Below, piece after piece: positions 8,267 through 20,188 of a stretch of DNA of 64,000 bases (position 1 is its first letter; every line of letters starts with the position of its first letter). Made by a program: the position numbers and the translations under genes. The DNA is taken from contig NZ_SSBJ01000017.1 in the NCBI RefSeq assembly GCF_004795055.1, positions 1 to 64,000 of the forward strand. Reading direction: 5' to 3'. Source of the DNA: Streptomyces sp. A1136 (GTDB taxonomy: Bacteria; Actinomycetota; Actinomycetes; Streptomycetales; Streptomycetaceae). Below the pieces are notes generated by a model that made no database searches, was not told where the DNA came from, and was given only the letters and a program-made list of their open reading frames with translations.

Positions 8267-10541
8267 GCCAGATCGTCGCCATCGGCGGCAGCGTGAGGCG
8301 CAGGCTCACCGGGCGCCCCTGGGCCGGTACCGGCTCGGGGCGCATCGGCTGGAGGTGGCGCACCCCGCTGCCGCCGTAGGCCTCGGAGTCCGTGTTGAGC
8401 ACCTCGTGCCACTGCGCCACCTGCTCCGGCACCCCGATCCGGTAGCCGTGCCGCACCACCGGGCAGAAGTTCGACACCGCCAGCAGGGGTGAGCCGTCCT
8501 GCGCGTACCGCAGGAACGCGAAGACGTTGTCGTCCGTGGCGTCCGCCTCCACCCAGGCGAAGCCCTCCGGCACGGTGTCCCGCTCCCACAGCGCGGGCGT
8601 CGCCGTGTACGTGTGGTTCAGGTCGCGCACCAGGTCGCGCACCCCCCGGTGGTCACCGGCCGCCGAGTACCCGGGGTCCACCAGCCACCAATCCGGCCCG
8701 CGCTCCTCCGACCACTCCGCTCCCTGGGCGAACTCCTGCCCCATGAAGAGCAGTTGCTTGCCCGGGTGGGCCCACATGAAGCCCAGGTACGCGCGGTGCG
8801 AGGCCCGCTGCTGCCACCAGTCGCCGGGCATCTTCGACACCAGCGCGCGCTTGCCGTGCACCACCTCGTCGTGCGAGATCGGCAACACGTAGTTCTCGCT
8901 GTACGCGTAGATCATCCCGAAGGTCATGTCGTGGTGGTGGTACTTGCGGTGCACCGGCTCCTTCGCCATGTAGCGCAGGGTGTCGTGCATCCAGCCCATG
9001 TTCCACTTGAGACCGAACCCCAGGCCGCCCGCGTCGGTGGGCCGGGTCACCCCCTCCCAGGCCGTGGACTCCTCGGCGATCGTCACCACCCCCGGGCAGC
9101 GCCGGTACACGGTCGCGTTCATCTCCTGGAGCAGCGCCACCGCGTCCCAGTTCTCCCGGCCGCCGTGCTCGTTCGGCACCCACTGGCCCTCGTCGCGCGA
9201 GTAGTCGAGGTAGAGCATGGAGGCCACCGCGTCCACCCGCAGCCCGTCGATGTGGAACTCCTCGCACCAGTACACGGCGTTGGCGACGAGGAAGTTGCGC
9301 ACCTCCTTGCGGCCGTAGTCGAACTCCAGCGTGCCCCAGTCCGGGTGGGCGGCCCGCCGCGGGTCGTGGTGCTCGTACAGCGGCCGGCCGTCGAACTCGG
9401 CCAGCGCCCACTCGTCGCGCGGGAAGTGCGCGGGGACCCAGTCGACGATCACACCGATCCCGGCCCGGTGCAGCGCGTCCACGAGGAACCGGAAGTCGTC
9501 CGGGGTGCCCATCCGCGAGGTGGGCGCGTAGTAACCGGTGACCTGGTAGCCCCAGGAGCCGCCGAAGGGATGCTCGGCGACGGGCATCAACTCCACGTGC
9601 GTGAAACCGAGTTCCCGCACGTAGGCGGGCAACTGCTCGGCGAGCTCGCGGTAGGAGAGCCCCGGCCGCCAGGACGCCAGGTGCACCTCGTAGATCGACA
9701 TCGGTGCCAGGTGGGCCGGACGCGCGCCGCGCGCGGCCATCCACTCGGCGTCCTGCCACGTGTGGTGGGAGTCGGTGACGATCGAGGCGGTCGCCGGCGG
9801 GACCTCGGCACGTCGCGCCATGGGGTCGGCCCGCACCGTGTGGCCGCCGTCGGGGCGGGTGATGTCGTACTTGTAAAGGGTGCCCTCGCCGATGCCCGGC
9901 AGGAAGAGCTCCCACACGCCCGTCGAGCCGAGCGAGCGCATCGGGTACGCGCCCGCGTCCCAGTACGAGAAGTCGCCCGTCACCCGTACGCCTTGGGCGT
10001 TGGGGGCCCACACCGTGAAGCGGGTGCCGGTCACGCCCTGGTGCTCCATGACCCGGGAGCCCAGGGCCGTCCACAGTTCCTCGTGCCGGCCCTCGCCGAT
10101 GAGGTGCAGGTCCAGCTCGCCCAGCGCCGGCAGGAACCGGTAGGGGTCGTGGACCTCGATCTCGTCGCCGTCGTACCCGACCAGCAGGCGGTACTCGGGC
10201 ACCTCCGGCAGCGGCAGCACCCCGGAGAACAGCCCGTCGCCGTCGTCGTGGAGCTCGGCCCGCAGGCCGTCGGCGATCACGGTGACGGACTTCGCGTAGG
10301 GGCGCAGGGCGCGGAAGGACACCCCGCCGAGCTCCGGTCTGGCACCCAGCACGGCGTGCGGGTCGTGGTGACGGCCCTCCAGCAGCCGGGCCCGCTCCCC
10401 GGCGTCGAGGGCCGGCGCCGGGGCGAGGCCCTGGGGCGCGGCGGGTTTCCGGGCCCGTGGCGTACGGGCCTTCGGCGTCGGCTCGGCCGCGGTGGCCGCT
10501 TTGTCGCGGACGGTCGGTGACGGCTGTCGTGCGGCGCTCAC
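8256..10541 (-). CDS. glgB: 1,4-alpha-glucan branching enzyme
   Basis: Makes alpha-1,6 branches in glycogen and in the GlgE-made alpha-1,4-glucan (GH13). The 761 residues are an Ala/Pro-rich N-terminal extension of about 45 residues, two beta-sandwich domains (the second contains FTVWAPNAQGVRVTGDFSYW), the (beta/alpha)8 barrel and a C-terminal sheet. The catalytic nucleophile is in GLRVDAVASMLYLDY and the acid/base in TIAEESTAW. The GTG start is chosen because GAGGAGG precedes it and it forms a GTGA overlap with the mak stop. An open frame continues upstream in the same phase, but it runs antiparallel to nothing real and lies within mak. Last gene of the glgE-treS-mak-glgB operon. Confidence 0.96.
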   Translation of the reverse strand: MSAARQPSPTVRDKAATAAEPTPKARTPRARKPAAPQGLAPAPALDAGERARLLEGRHHDPHAVLGARPELGGVSFRALRPYAKSVTVIADGLRAELHDDGDGLFSGVLPLPEVPEYRLLVGYDGDEIEVHDPYRFLPALGELDLHLIGEGRHEELWTALGSRVMEHQGVTGTRFTVWAPNAQGVRVTGDFSYWDAGAYPMRSLGSTGVWELFLPGIGEGTLYKYDITRPDGGHTVRADPMARRAEVPPATASIVTDSHHTWQDAEWMAARGARPAHLAPMSIYEVHLASWRPGLSYRELAEQLPAYVRELGFTHVELMPVAEHPFGGSWGYQVTGYYAPTSRMGTPDDFRFLVDALHRAGIGVIVDWVPAHFPRDEWALAEFDGRPLYEHHDPRRAAHPDWGTLEFDYGRKEVRNFLVANAVYWCEEFHIDGLRVDAVASMLYLDYSRDEGQWVPNEHGGRENWDAVALLQEMNATVYRRCPGVVTIAEESTAWEGVTRPTDAGGLGFGLKWNMGWMHDTLRYMAKEPVHRKYHHHDMTFGMIYAYSENYVLPISHDEVVHGKRALVSKMPGDWWQQRASHRAYLGFMWAHPGKQLLFMGQEFAQGAEWSEERGPDWWLVDPGYSAAGDHRGVRDLVRDLNHTYTATPALWERDTVPEGFAWVEADATDDNVFAFLRYAQDGSPLLAVSNFCPVVRHGYRIGVPEQVAQWHEVLNTDSEAYGGSGVRHLQPMRPEPVPAQGRPVSLRLTLPPMATIWLRP

Positions 10542-11989
10542 GCGAGCGGCCTCCTCGGGGGCTTCGGACGGGGTTGGGGGTGGGCGGCGCCGCCCGGGAC
10601 GGGCGGCAGCCGGTGGGCCGGCCGCTGCGGCTCCGAGAGCCGCCGGATCGCCGCCATCGGGACGTGCAGCCAGTCGGGTCGGTGCCGGGACTCGTAGCGG
10701 GCCTCGTACACCGCCTTGTCGGTCTCGTACGCGCGCAGCAGGACGGGGTCCTCGCGCGGGTCGCGCCCGGTGGTGCGGGCGTACCCCTCGCAGAACGCGG
10801 CCCGGCAGTCGTCGGCCCACGCGGGGGCGAACGGCCGGTGCGAGCGGGCGGCGTAGTCGAAGGAGCGCAGTATCCCGGCGATGTCGCGCACCGCCGGTTC
10901 GGGGCGGCGGCGGTCGGCCAGCGGCCGGGCCGGTTCGCCCTCGAAGTCGATCAGGGCCCAGCTCCCGTCGGACGCCCGCAGGGTCTGGCCCAGGTGCAGG
11001 TCCCCGTGGATGCGCTGGGCGGCCACCCCGGTGCCCCGGGAGGCGGCCAGCGCGTCGAACGCCCCGCGCAGCCCCGCCTCGTAGGGCAGCAGCGCGGGTA
11101 CCTCCCGGGCGGTGGCGGCCAGCCGGGCCGTCATCCCGGCGGCGAGCCGGGCGGTCTGCTCCGGATCGAGCGCCAGGGTGGGCAGGGCGTCGGCGAGCGC
11201 GCTGTGCACCTCGGCGGTGGCGCGGCCGAGCGCGTGCGCCTCGGAGGTGAAGTCGGCCCCGGCGGCGAGCCGGCGCAGCGCGAGCTGCCACCCGTCGACG
11301 GAGCCGCGCAGGTAGGGCTGGAGCACGCCCAGGGTCAGCGGTTCCGACCCGGGCAGTTCGGCCTCGTACCAGGCGACGGGCGCGGGCACCCGCACACAGC
11401 CGACTGCGGCCAGCGCCCGGGGCAGTTCCAGATCCGGGTTGACCCCGGGGCCGACCCGGCGGAACACCTTGAGGATGTGCGAATCCCCGTAGACCAGCGA
11501 GGAGTTGGTCTGTTCGCCGGACAGCGGCCGGGGCGCGGGGGCCGGCGGGATCATCGCGTGGGGGTCCCGCTCGAAGCGCAGTGGGCCAAGCGCGCCCGGG
11601 GAGCGCAATCGTTCCAGCAACAGCGCCGCGAGCCGCGGATCGCCGAGTCCCTCGTACACGGCGTGGCCGGCGTACGGGCCTTGCTCGGCGTACCCGATGA
11701 GCGCGGGCGCGAGTGCCGGGGGCAGGTTGGGGCGTACCCCCAGCAGCAGTTGGTAGCAGTCCGAGCTGCCTTCGGCGTCCACCCCGACGAGCAGGTGGAG
11801 CAACCCGGGCGAGGCGCCGGGTGGCAGCAGTTCGACGGCAGAGACCAACCGGAGCCGGGTGATGGGGCGCCCCTTGCCGGCGAACCAGCGCTGTCTCGGC
11901 AGCCAGGCTCGCAGCATGGGCTCCAGCGGTCCGAGCGGTACTCCGGCCAGGCTTCCCTGGCGGCTCCGGGCGGATGCAGCCTCCGACAT
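10538..11989 (-). CDS. mak: Maltokinase
   Basis: Phosphorylates maltose from TreS to maltose 1-phosphate, the donor for GlgE. The 483-residue protein kinase-like fold has an N-terminal cap domain with PRQRWFAGKGRP near residue 30, and a phosphotransferase core with HGDLHLGQ followed by LIDFEGEPARP. The ATG giving MSEAASARS is preferred because AAAGGA precedes it. Open frame extends 42 codons upstream without coding character. It overlaps glgB by 4 bp (GTGA) and follows treS by 172 bp. Also called pep2 in older Streptomyces literature. Confidence 0.93.
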   Translation of the reverse strand: MSEAASARSRQGSLAGVPLGPLEPMLRAWLPRQRWFAGKGRPITRLRLVSAVELLPPGASPGLLHLLVGVDAEGSSDCYQLLLGVRPNLPPALAPALIGYAEQGPYAGHAVYEGLGDPRLAALLLERLRSPGALGPLRFERDPHAMIPPAPAPRPLSGEQTNSSLVYGDSHILKVFRRVGPGVNPDLELPRALAAVGCVRVPAPVAWYEAELPGSEPLTLGVLQPYLRGSVDGWQLALRRLAAGADFTSEAHALGRATAEVHSALADALPTLALDPEQTARLAAGMTARLAATAREVPALLPYEAGLRGAFDALAASRGTGVAAQRIHGDLHLGQTLRASDGSWALIDFEGEPARPLADRRRPEPAVRDIAGILRSFDYAARSHRPFAPAWADDCRAAFCEGYARTTGRDPREDPVLLRAYETDKAVYEARYESRHRPDWLHVPMAAIRRLSEPQRPAHRLPPVPGGAAHPQPRPKPPRRPLA

Positions 11990-12161
11990 GGCGTCGCGTC
12001 CTTTCCCCGGGCCGTCACAGAATGCGCAGAGTGTCCCGGATGGCGATGGTTGCTGTCCGGCGGTGGGCGAGTGTCGGGTCAGGATGATCCGTACAGGGGC
12101 GGGCGATTGACCCATTCGCGCGCCCGCCCCGTACCGCCGTTACCCGCTTTTCGGTGCCGAA

Positions 12162-13852
<1,691 letters not shown>

Positions 13853-13856
<4 letters not shown>

Positions 13857-15847
13857 GTGATGGGTGACCCTCCGGTGGGCGGGGACGGTCGCAGAGCGGC
13901 CAGCACGTGCGCGGGTGTCCGACCCGGCTCCAGACGCACGTAGTTCGCCCTGCCCCAGTGATAGGTCTCGCCGGTGAGCTCGTCGCGCACCGCGAGGGAC
14001 CCGTGCCAGTCGAGGCCGAGTACCGGCATGTCCAACGAGACTGTCGCCTCCTGGGTGTGGTGCGGATCGAGGTTGACGACCACCAGTACGGAATTGGCTC
14101 CGGCGTGCTTCGAATAGGCGATCACCTGTTCGTTGTCGGTCGAATGGAAGTGCAGGTCGCGCAGCTGCTGGAGGGCGGGATTGCGGCGGCGGACCCGGTT
14201 CAGGGTGGTGATCAGCGGGGCGATGGTGCGGCCCTCGCGGTCGGCGGCGGCCCAGTCGCGTGGCCGGAACTCGTACTTCTCGGAGTTCAGGTACTCCTCG
14301 CTGCCCGGCTTGACCGGTTCGTTCTCGCAGAGCTCATATCCGGCGTAGACCCCCCAGGTGGGGGAGAGGGTGGCGGCGAGCACGGCCCGCACCTCGAAGG
14401 CCGGCCGTCCGCCGTGCTGAAGGTACTCGTGCAGGATGTCCGGCGTGTTGACGAAGAAATTCGGCCGCATGACGGCCGCGGAGTGGTCGTCGACGAGCTC
14501 CGTCAGGTACTCGGTCAGCTCCGCCTTGGAGTTGCGCCAGGTGAAGTAGGTGTAGGACTGCTGGAAGCCGACGGAGGCCAGGGCGCGCATCATCGCGGGA
14601 CGCGTGAACGCCTCCGCCAGGAAGATCACATCGGGGTCCGTCTTGTTGATGTCCGCGATCACCTTCTGCCAGAACACGACAGGTTTGGTGTGCGGATTGT
14701 CGACGCGGAAGATCCGGACGCCGTGGTCCATCCAGTGCCGCAGGATACGGACCGTTTCCTCGACGATGCCGGCCATGTCGGTGTCGAAGTGGATCGGGTA
14801 GATGTCCTGGTACTTCTTCGGCGGGTTCTCGGCGTACGCGATCGTCCCGTCCGCTCGGTGGCGGAACCACTCCGGCCGCTTCTCCACCCACGGGTGGTCG
14901 GGCGAGCACTGGAGCGCGAAGTCGAGGGCGATCTCCATCCGGAGCTCCCGGGCCCGTGCCACGAAGGCGTCGAAGTCCTCGATGGTGCCCAGCTCGGGGT
15001 GGACGGCGTCGTGGCCGCCCTCGGTGGACCCGATGGCCCATGGCACGCCCGGGTCCCAACTACCGGCCGAGAGCGTGTTGTTCGGCCCCTTGCGCCAGGT
15101 GCTGCCGATGGGGTGGATCGGCGGCAGGTAGACGACGTCGAAGCCCATCGCGGCGATCGCCGGCAGCCGCTCGGCGGCGGTCCGGAAGGTCCCGCTCACC
15201 GGAGCCGAGCCCGGCTCCACCACGGCTCCCTCGGACCGGGGGAACATCTCGTACCAGGAGCCGAAGAGGGCGCGCTTGCGCTCGACGAGCAGCGGCAGCG
15301 GCTTCGCGGCGCTGACCAGCTCCCGGTACGGGCGCCGCGCGAGGGCTTCGGTCACGGGCGCCGCGAGGGCGGCCGCGTACCGCACCGAGACCTCCCGGTC
15401 CTCGTCGCGCATCGCCTCGGCGGCGGCCAGCACATGCGCGCGTCCGTCCTTCTTGGGGATCTTCGAGCCGGCCCGCGCGTACAGTTCCGCGCCTTCGAGC
15501 AACATCAGCCCCGTGTCGATCCCCGCCGGGATCTTGATGGCGGCGTGCGCCCGCCAGGTGGCGATGGGGTCGCTCCACGCCTCGACGGTGTAGGTCCACC
15601 GTCCCTCGGTGTCGGCGGATACCCGGGCACCCCACCGGTCGGTCCCGGGAGCGAGTTCGCGCATGGGCACGGGCGGTCGCAGCCGTCCGCTCGGATCTCG
15701 GAGCACGACGTGGGCCGAGACGGCGTCGTGGCCCTCGCGGAACACGGTGGCCGAGATCCGGAAGACCTCGTCCACGACCGCCTTGGCGGGTCTGGCGCCG
15801 CAGTCGACGGCGGGGCGGACGTCCAGCACGGGAATGCGACCGATCAT
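13853..15847 (-). CDS. glgE: Alpha-1,4-glucan:maltose-1-phosphate maltosyltransferase
   Basis: Extends alpha-1,4-glucans with maltosyl units from maltose 1-phosphate (GH13 subfamily 3). The 664-residue length is typical. The N-terminal domain is followed by the family-specific segment GSWYEMFPRSEG, the active-site FRVDNPHTKPVVFW with the nucleophile Asp, and VIFLAEAFTRP with the general acid. These residues distinguish GlgE from ordinary amylases. First gene of the operon glgE-treS-mak-glgB and divergent from glgP. In Streptomyces this copy of the pathway supplies storage glucan and trehalose in development. Confidence 0.97.
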
Positions 15848-16343
15848 GATGGGATCACCTGGAGGCAGTTCGCGGGGCTCGGTGGCAACGGTCCGGCTGA
15901 CGGGGCAGCCGGCAGTGCACGCTCTGTTCGCTCTGTTTCTAGCCGTTCAGAAGACGGCTGGGCTGCGGGCATGGCCGCTCCTGTCCGCGTTCACTCGGGT
16001 GGCGGGAGGTGGTGGGCGGTGTGCGCAGTGCGTGTACCCGGGGAGCCCTTCCCACTCTCGTTCCGCCCAATCCGCGTGCTTGGTTAACTACTCGTACGTA
16101 GTGGCACGCCGATAACCAAGCCCCGGCTCGACATTCACCGAGGCTCCGTCAAGTCGGCTGTGGACTCCCGGACCTACACCGGTATACCGCGTTCGCGGCC
16201 CGCTCGCGCGTCGGCGCCGTGGCGGTGCGGTCCGGTTGCCGGCTAGCCTCGTGGCTCCGGAAGTGGACCGAAGTGGACGGATGCGCGGGTGCACAGCGTG
16301 GTGCGCCCGCTCCGATCCGCGATCCCCTGCGAAGGTGGAACAC
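15848..16343. promoter_or_regulatory. 496-bp regulatory gap between glgE and glgP
   Basis: No gene is visible. It holds the divergent promoters of the glgE operon and glgP, a nested inverted repeat at 16078-16121, and the palindrome CGGTATACCG at 16180-16189. In that palindrome TATACC (16183-16188) could be the glgP -10, with TGGACT 16 bp upstream as -35. Confidence 0.5.
16078..16121. promoter_or_regulatory. Nested inverted repeat, candidate operator for glgE/glgP
   Basis: Outer arms GCTTGGTTA (16078-16086) and TAACCAAGC (16113-16121) are a perfect 9-bp inverted repeat. Inside lies ACTAC-tcgtac-GTAGT (16087-16102). The element is AT-richer than its surroundings and central to the divergent promoter region. 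A regulator binding site is the simplest reading. Confidence 0.5.
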
Positions 16344-18992
16344 GTGAAGGCTATCCGTCGATTCACCGTGCGTCCCGTTCTCCCCGAGCCGCTGCTGCCA
16401 CTCGCCGACCTCGCGCGCAACCTGCGCTGGTCTTGGCACGCGGAAACCCGCGAACTCTTCCAATCCGTCGATCCCGAGGGCTGGCAGGCCGCTGCCGGCG
16501 ATCCCGTGCGACTGCTCGGCGCCGTGTCCGCCGGCCGTCTGGCCGAGCTCGCCGGCGACCGGCGGTTCCTGCGACGGCTCGCCGTGGCCGCCGCCGACCT
16601 CGATGACTACGTCCACGGCGGGAGGTGGTACCAGACCCACGAGAACGGTGGGGACCTGCCCGCCGCCATCGCCTACTTCTCGCCGGAATTCGGCATCACC
16701 GCAGCCCTCCCGCAGTACTCCGGCGGGCTCGGCATCCTGGCCGGCGACCACCTCAAGGCCGCCAGCGACCTCGGCGTCCCGCTCATCGGCGTGGGACTGC
16801 TCTACCGTCACGGCTACTTCCGCCAGTCGCTCTCCCGCGACGGCTGGCAGCAGGAGCACTATCCCGTCCTCGACCCCAACGAGCTCCCCGTCGCCCTCGT
16901 GCGCGAGGCCGACGGTACGCCCGCCCGAGTGGCCCTCGGCCTACCCGGCGGGCGGTCATTGCACGCGCACATCTGGCAAGCCCGCGTCGGGCGGGTCCCG
17001 CTGCTGCTCCTCGACTCCGACGTCGAGGACAACGACACCGCCGCCCGCGAGGTGACCGACCGTCTCTACGGAGGCGGCAGCGACCACCGACTCCTCCAGG
17101 AGATGCTGCTCGGGATCGGCGGGGTCCGCGCGGTACGGACGTACTGCCGGCTGACCGGGCATGCCGACCCCGAGGTGTTCCACACCAATGAGGGACACGC
17201 CGGATTCCTCGGTCTCGAACGCATAAGGGAACTCGAAGGAGAACAGGGACTCGGCTTCGACGCCGCCCTGGAGGCGGTCCGCGCCGGCACCGTGTTCACC
17301 ACGCACACCCCCGTCCCCGCCGGCATCGACCGCTTCGACCGCGCCCTGGTCGCCCGACACTTCGGGGAGGGCGGCGAGCTGCCCGGAGTGCCCGTCGAGC
17401 GAATCCTCGAACTGGGCGCGGAGTCCTACCCCGGTGGCGATCCCGGCGTGTTCAACATGGCCGTGATGGGCCTGCGCCTCGCCCAGCGCGCCAACGGCGT
17501 CTCCACCCTCCACGGCGCCGTCAGCAGGGGCATGTTCGCCGGGCTGTGGCCCGGCTTCGACCCGGTCGACGTGCCGATCACCTCCATCACCAACGGCGTG
17601 CACGCGCCGACCTGGGTGGCGCCCGAGGTGATGCGGCTCGGCGCGCGCCAGATCGGGGCCGGGCGGACCGAGGACGCGCTGTCCGTCGGCGGCTCCCCGC
17701 GCTGGGACGCCGTGGCGGGCATCGCCGACCAGGAGGTCTGGGACCTGCGCCGGGTGCTGCGCGAACAACTGGTCCAGGAGGTGCGCGACCGGCTGCGGGC
17801 GTCCTGGAAGCAGCGCGGGGCGGCGGACGCCGAACTGGGCTGGGTCGACTCCGTACTCGACCCGGACGTGTTGACCATCGGCTTCGCCCGCCGGGTCCCG
17901 TCCTACAAGCGGCTCACGCTGATGCTGCGAGACCCGGAGCGGCTGCGCCGCCTGCTGCTGGACCCGGACCGGCCGGTACAGATCGTGGTCGCGGGCAAGG
18001 CGCACCCCGCCGACGACGGGGGCAAGCGCCTCGTCCAGGAACTGGTGCGGTTCTCCGACGACCCCCGGGTGCGGCACCGGATCGTCTTCCTGCCCGACTA
18101 CGGCATGGCCATGGCGCAGAAGCTCTACCCGGGCTGCGACATCTGGCTGAACAATCCGCTGCGCCCGCTGGAGGCCTGCGGCACGAGCGGCATGAAGGCG
18201 GCGCTCAACGGCTGCCTCAACCTGTCCGTGCTGGACGGTTGGTGGGACGAGTGGTTCGAGCCGGACTTCGGCTGGGCCATCCCCACCGCCGACGGGGCCG
18301 GCACGGACGTGGACCGGCGTGACGACCTGGAGGCGAACGCCCTCTACGAGCTGATCGAGAGCCGGGTCGCACCCCGCTTCTACGACCGGGCCGGGCGCAG
18401 CGGACTGCCCGAGCGGTGGATCGAGATGGTCCGGCGCACCCTGGTATCCCTGGGACCGAAGGTTCTCGCGGGACGGATGGTGCGGGAGTACGTGGAGCGG
18501 CTCTACGCGCCCGCCGCGCTCGCACACCGTGCACTCGTCCCCGAGGCGGCGCGGGACCTCGCCTGGTGGAAGGGCCGGGTCCGCGCGGCCTGGCCCCGGG
18601 TCGCCGTCGAGCACGTGGAGGCGCTCGCCGCCGCCCCCGTCGGCGGGACCGCCGAGCTGGGGGCGACCCTCACCCTCCGGGTGCGGGTCGCACTGGACGC
18701 GCTCGTGCCGGACGACGTCGAGGTGCAGGCCGTCGCGGGCCGGGTGGACGCCCAGGACGTGATCCAGGGCGCCCGGACCTTCCCGCTGAAGCCGGCCTCC
18801 GGGCCGGACCTGGAGGGCCGCTGGGTGTACGAGGGTCCGCTCGCCCTCGACCGTACGGGGCCCTACGGCTATACCGTGCGCATCCTGCCCGCGCACCCGC
18901 TGCTGGCGAGCCCGGCCGAACTCGGTCTGGTCGCCGGGCCCCCGGACGCCGGTGTCGAAACCGACGCGGTGGGCGGGGTCCTGCTGAGGTGA
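16344..18992 (+). CDS. glgP: Alpha-glucan phosphorylase
   Basis: Releases glucose 1-phosphate from alpha-1,4-glucan using phosphate and pyridoxal phosphate (GT35, short actinobacterial type). The 882 residues begin VKAIRRFTVRPVLPEPL. The GTG start is chosen because AAGGTGG lies 5 bp upstream, and 36 further upstream codons lack coding character. An N-terminal DUF3417-like domain is followed by YFSPEFGI, HTNEGHAGFL, and the PLP-lysine motif GTSGMKAALNG near residue 620. It opposes the GlgE operon functionally (breakdown versus synthesis) and lies divergent to it. Confidence 0.95.
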   Translation: MKAIRRFTVRPVLPEPLLPLADLARNLRWSWHAETRELFQSVDPEGWQAAAGDPVRLLGAVSAGRLAELAGDRRFLRRLAVAAADLDDYVHGGRWYQTHENGGDLPAAIAYFSPEFGITAALPQYSGGLGILAGDHLKAASDLGVPLIGVGLLYRHGYFRQSLSRDGWQQEHYPVLDPNELPVALVREADGTPARVALGLPGGRSLHAHIWQARVGRVPLLLLDSDVEDNDTAAREVTDRLYGGGSDHRLLQEMLLGIGGVRAVRTYCRLTGHADPEVFHTNEGHAGFLGLERIRELEGEQGLGFDAALEAVRAGTVFTTHTPVPAGIDRFDRALVARHFGEGGELPGVPVERILELGAESYPGGDPGVFNMAVMGLRLAQRANGVSTLHGAVSRGMFAGLWPGFDPVDVPITSITNGVHAPTWVAPEVMRLGARQIGAGRTEDALSVGGSPRWDAVAGIADQEVWDLRRVLREQLVQEVRDRLRASWKQRGAADAELGWVDSVLDPDVLTIGFARRVPSYKRLTLMLRDPERLRRLLLDPDRPVQIVVAGKAHPADDGGKRLVQELVRFSDDPRVRHRIVFLPDYGMAMAQKLYPGCDIWLNNPLRPLEACGTSGMKAALNGCLNLSVLDGWWDEWFEPDFGWAIPTADGAGTDVDRRDDLEANALYELIESRVAPRFYDRAGRSGLPERWIEMVRRTLVSLGPKVLAGRMVREYVERLYAPAALAHRALVPEAARDLAWWKGRVRAAWPRVAVEHVEALAAAPVGGTAELGATLTLRVRVALDALVPDDVEVQAVAGRVDAQDVIQGARTFPLKPASGPDLEGRWVYEGPLALDRTGPYGYTVRILPAHPLLASPAELGLVAGPPDAGVETDAVGGVLLR

Positions 18993-19016
18993 GGCCCGGG
19001 GGACGGGCGGCGGGTG

Positions 19017-19040
19017 GCCGCCGGGACGAGTCCCGGCGGC
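19017..19040. terminator. Bidirectional hairpin between glgP and the AsnC-type regulator
   Basis: Perfect 10-bp arms at 19017-19026 and 19031-19040 with a CGAG loop lie in the 69-bp gap between two convergent genes. Confidence 0.7.
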
Positions 19041-19061
19041 GCCCGGCCGCACGGGCGGGAC

Positions 19062-20063
19062 TCACAGGTCGATCAGCCGTCCGTCCTCCACCAGCATCCC
19101 GGCCCGCTTGATGTTGCGCAGGGTCGGGATCACCTCCACCCGCTCGATGCCCGGCACGGCACCGATCCGCTCCGTCAGATAGGTGTACAGCGCGTCCGTG
19201 TCCCGGCAGACCACGACGGCCACCAGGTTCGCCGCCCCGGTCACCGCGGCCGCGAAGGGCACCTCCTCGTGCCGGGCGACCGCCGCGCCCGCCTCCGCCA
19301 GCCGGGCGGGCGCCGCGGTCAGCATCAAGGTGGCCTCCGCCTCGTAGCCGAGCCGGGTGGGGACGAGCTCCACGTCCAGGTACAGCGTCCCGAGCTCCCG
19401 CAGCCGCTCCAACCGGCGGCGCGCGGTGGACTCCGACAGGCCCGAGGCACGCGCCAGTTCGGGATAGCCGGCCCTCCCGTCCCGGCCGAGCACCGACAGC
19501 AGCGCCAGCTCGGCCTCGTCGAGGCTGTGGCGCTCCGGCCCCGGCACGACCGGCGGCCGCGCCAGCGCCGCGACCTGCTCGGGCCGCAGCACGTCCAGTC
19601 CGCACCACCGTTCCGGGCCGCCGACGAAGACCCGCAGCAGGGTGTGGGCGCTGACCCCGGTCACCCTGCGGGTACGGGGGAGCTTCTCCAGCAGCAGACC
19701 GTCGCGGTCCGCGCGGGTGCGCGCCTTGGTCAGGCAGTGGATCTCCGTCCCGCCGGAGCCCAGCTTCACCCAGGAGATGTCCGGCCGGCGGGCCAACGCC
19801 CCGGCCACCACCAGGGCCGCGTCGGGCGCGCACTGCACGCGCAGCCACGACTCGAACAGCCCGACGCGGCGGCCCTGGAGGAGCCCGATCACCCGGATCA
19901 CCCCGCCGGAGCGCAGCCGCCGGTATCGGCGCACCACCGTCTGGTCGGAGACCTCCAGCACTTCCGCGAGCCGGCTGAAAGGGACCCGCCCGTCGATCAT
20001 CAGTGCCTGGATCAAGGAGCGGTCGAGGAGGTCGAGCTCCTCGTTCGGTGCGGTCCGGTTCAT
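19062..20063 (-). CDS. Lrp/AsnC-family regulator with duplicated domains
   Basis: DNA-binding regulator of 333 residues with the AsnC unit twice. HTH 1 is LLDRSLIQALMIDGRVPFSRLAEVLEVSDQTVVRRYRRL (residues about 13-50) and HTH 2 is ELALLSVLGRDGRAGYPELARASGLSESTARRRLERL (about 175-210). Each is followed by a ligand-binding sheet domain. Ordinary Lrp proteins have about 150 residues and one unit. The start is the ATG with GGAAACC upstream; two further ATGs lie 9 and 12 bp earlier. It is divergent from an efflux gene with an inverted repeat in between, so it probably controls that gene. The ligand is unknown. Confidence 0.9.
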   Translation of the reverse strand: MNRTAPNEELDLLDRSLIQALMIDGRVPFSRLAEVLEVSDQTVVRRYRRLRSGGVIRVIGLLQGRRVGLFESWLRVQCAPDAALVVAGALARRPDISWVKLGSGGTEIHCLTKARTRADRDGLLLEKLPRTRRVTGVSAHTLLRVFVGGPERWCGLDVLRPEQVAALARPPVVPGPERHSLDEAELALLSVLGRDGRAGYPELARASGLSESTARRRLERLRELGTLYLDVELVPTRLGYEAEATLMLTAAPARLAEAGAAVARHEEVPFAAAVTGAANLVAVVVCRDTDALYTYLTERIGAVPGIERVEVIPTLRNIKRAGMLVEDGRLIDL

Positions 20064-20065
20064 GG

Positions 20066-20098
20066 TTTCCATCATCCCAGGGCCGATGATGACGGAAA
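20066..20098. promoter_or_regulatory. Inverted repeat between regulator and exporter
   Basis: TTTCCATCATC (20066-20076) and GATGACGGAAA (20088-20098) match at 10 of 11 positions as an inverted repeat with an 11-bp spacer. It abuts the regulator start, so bound protein would block its own translation start region and probably its promoter. Confidence 0.55.
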
Positions 20099-20188
20099 TC
20101 CGGCGGCGAACGGGTTGCGGGTGGGGGGTCAGGGGTGCGGTCGGCGACCGTGGGGTCACCGAACCAACACCTCGACGAGGAGAGAACC

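Noticed and set aside
8256..11291. A single open frame of about 1011 codons ending in glgB
   Set aside because: The first 250 codons are GC-driven out-of-frame reading of the maltokinase gene. The GTG at 10541 with GAGGAGG and a GTGA overlap is the real start.
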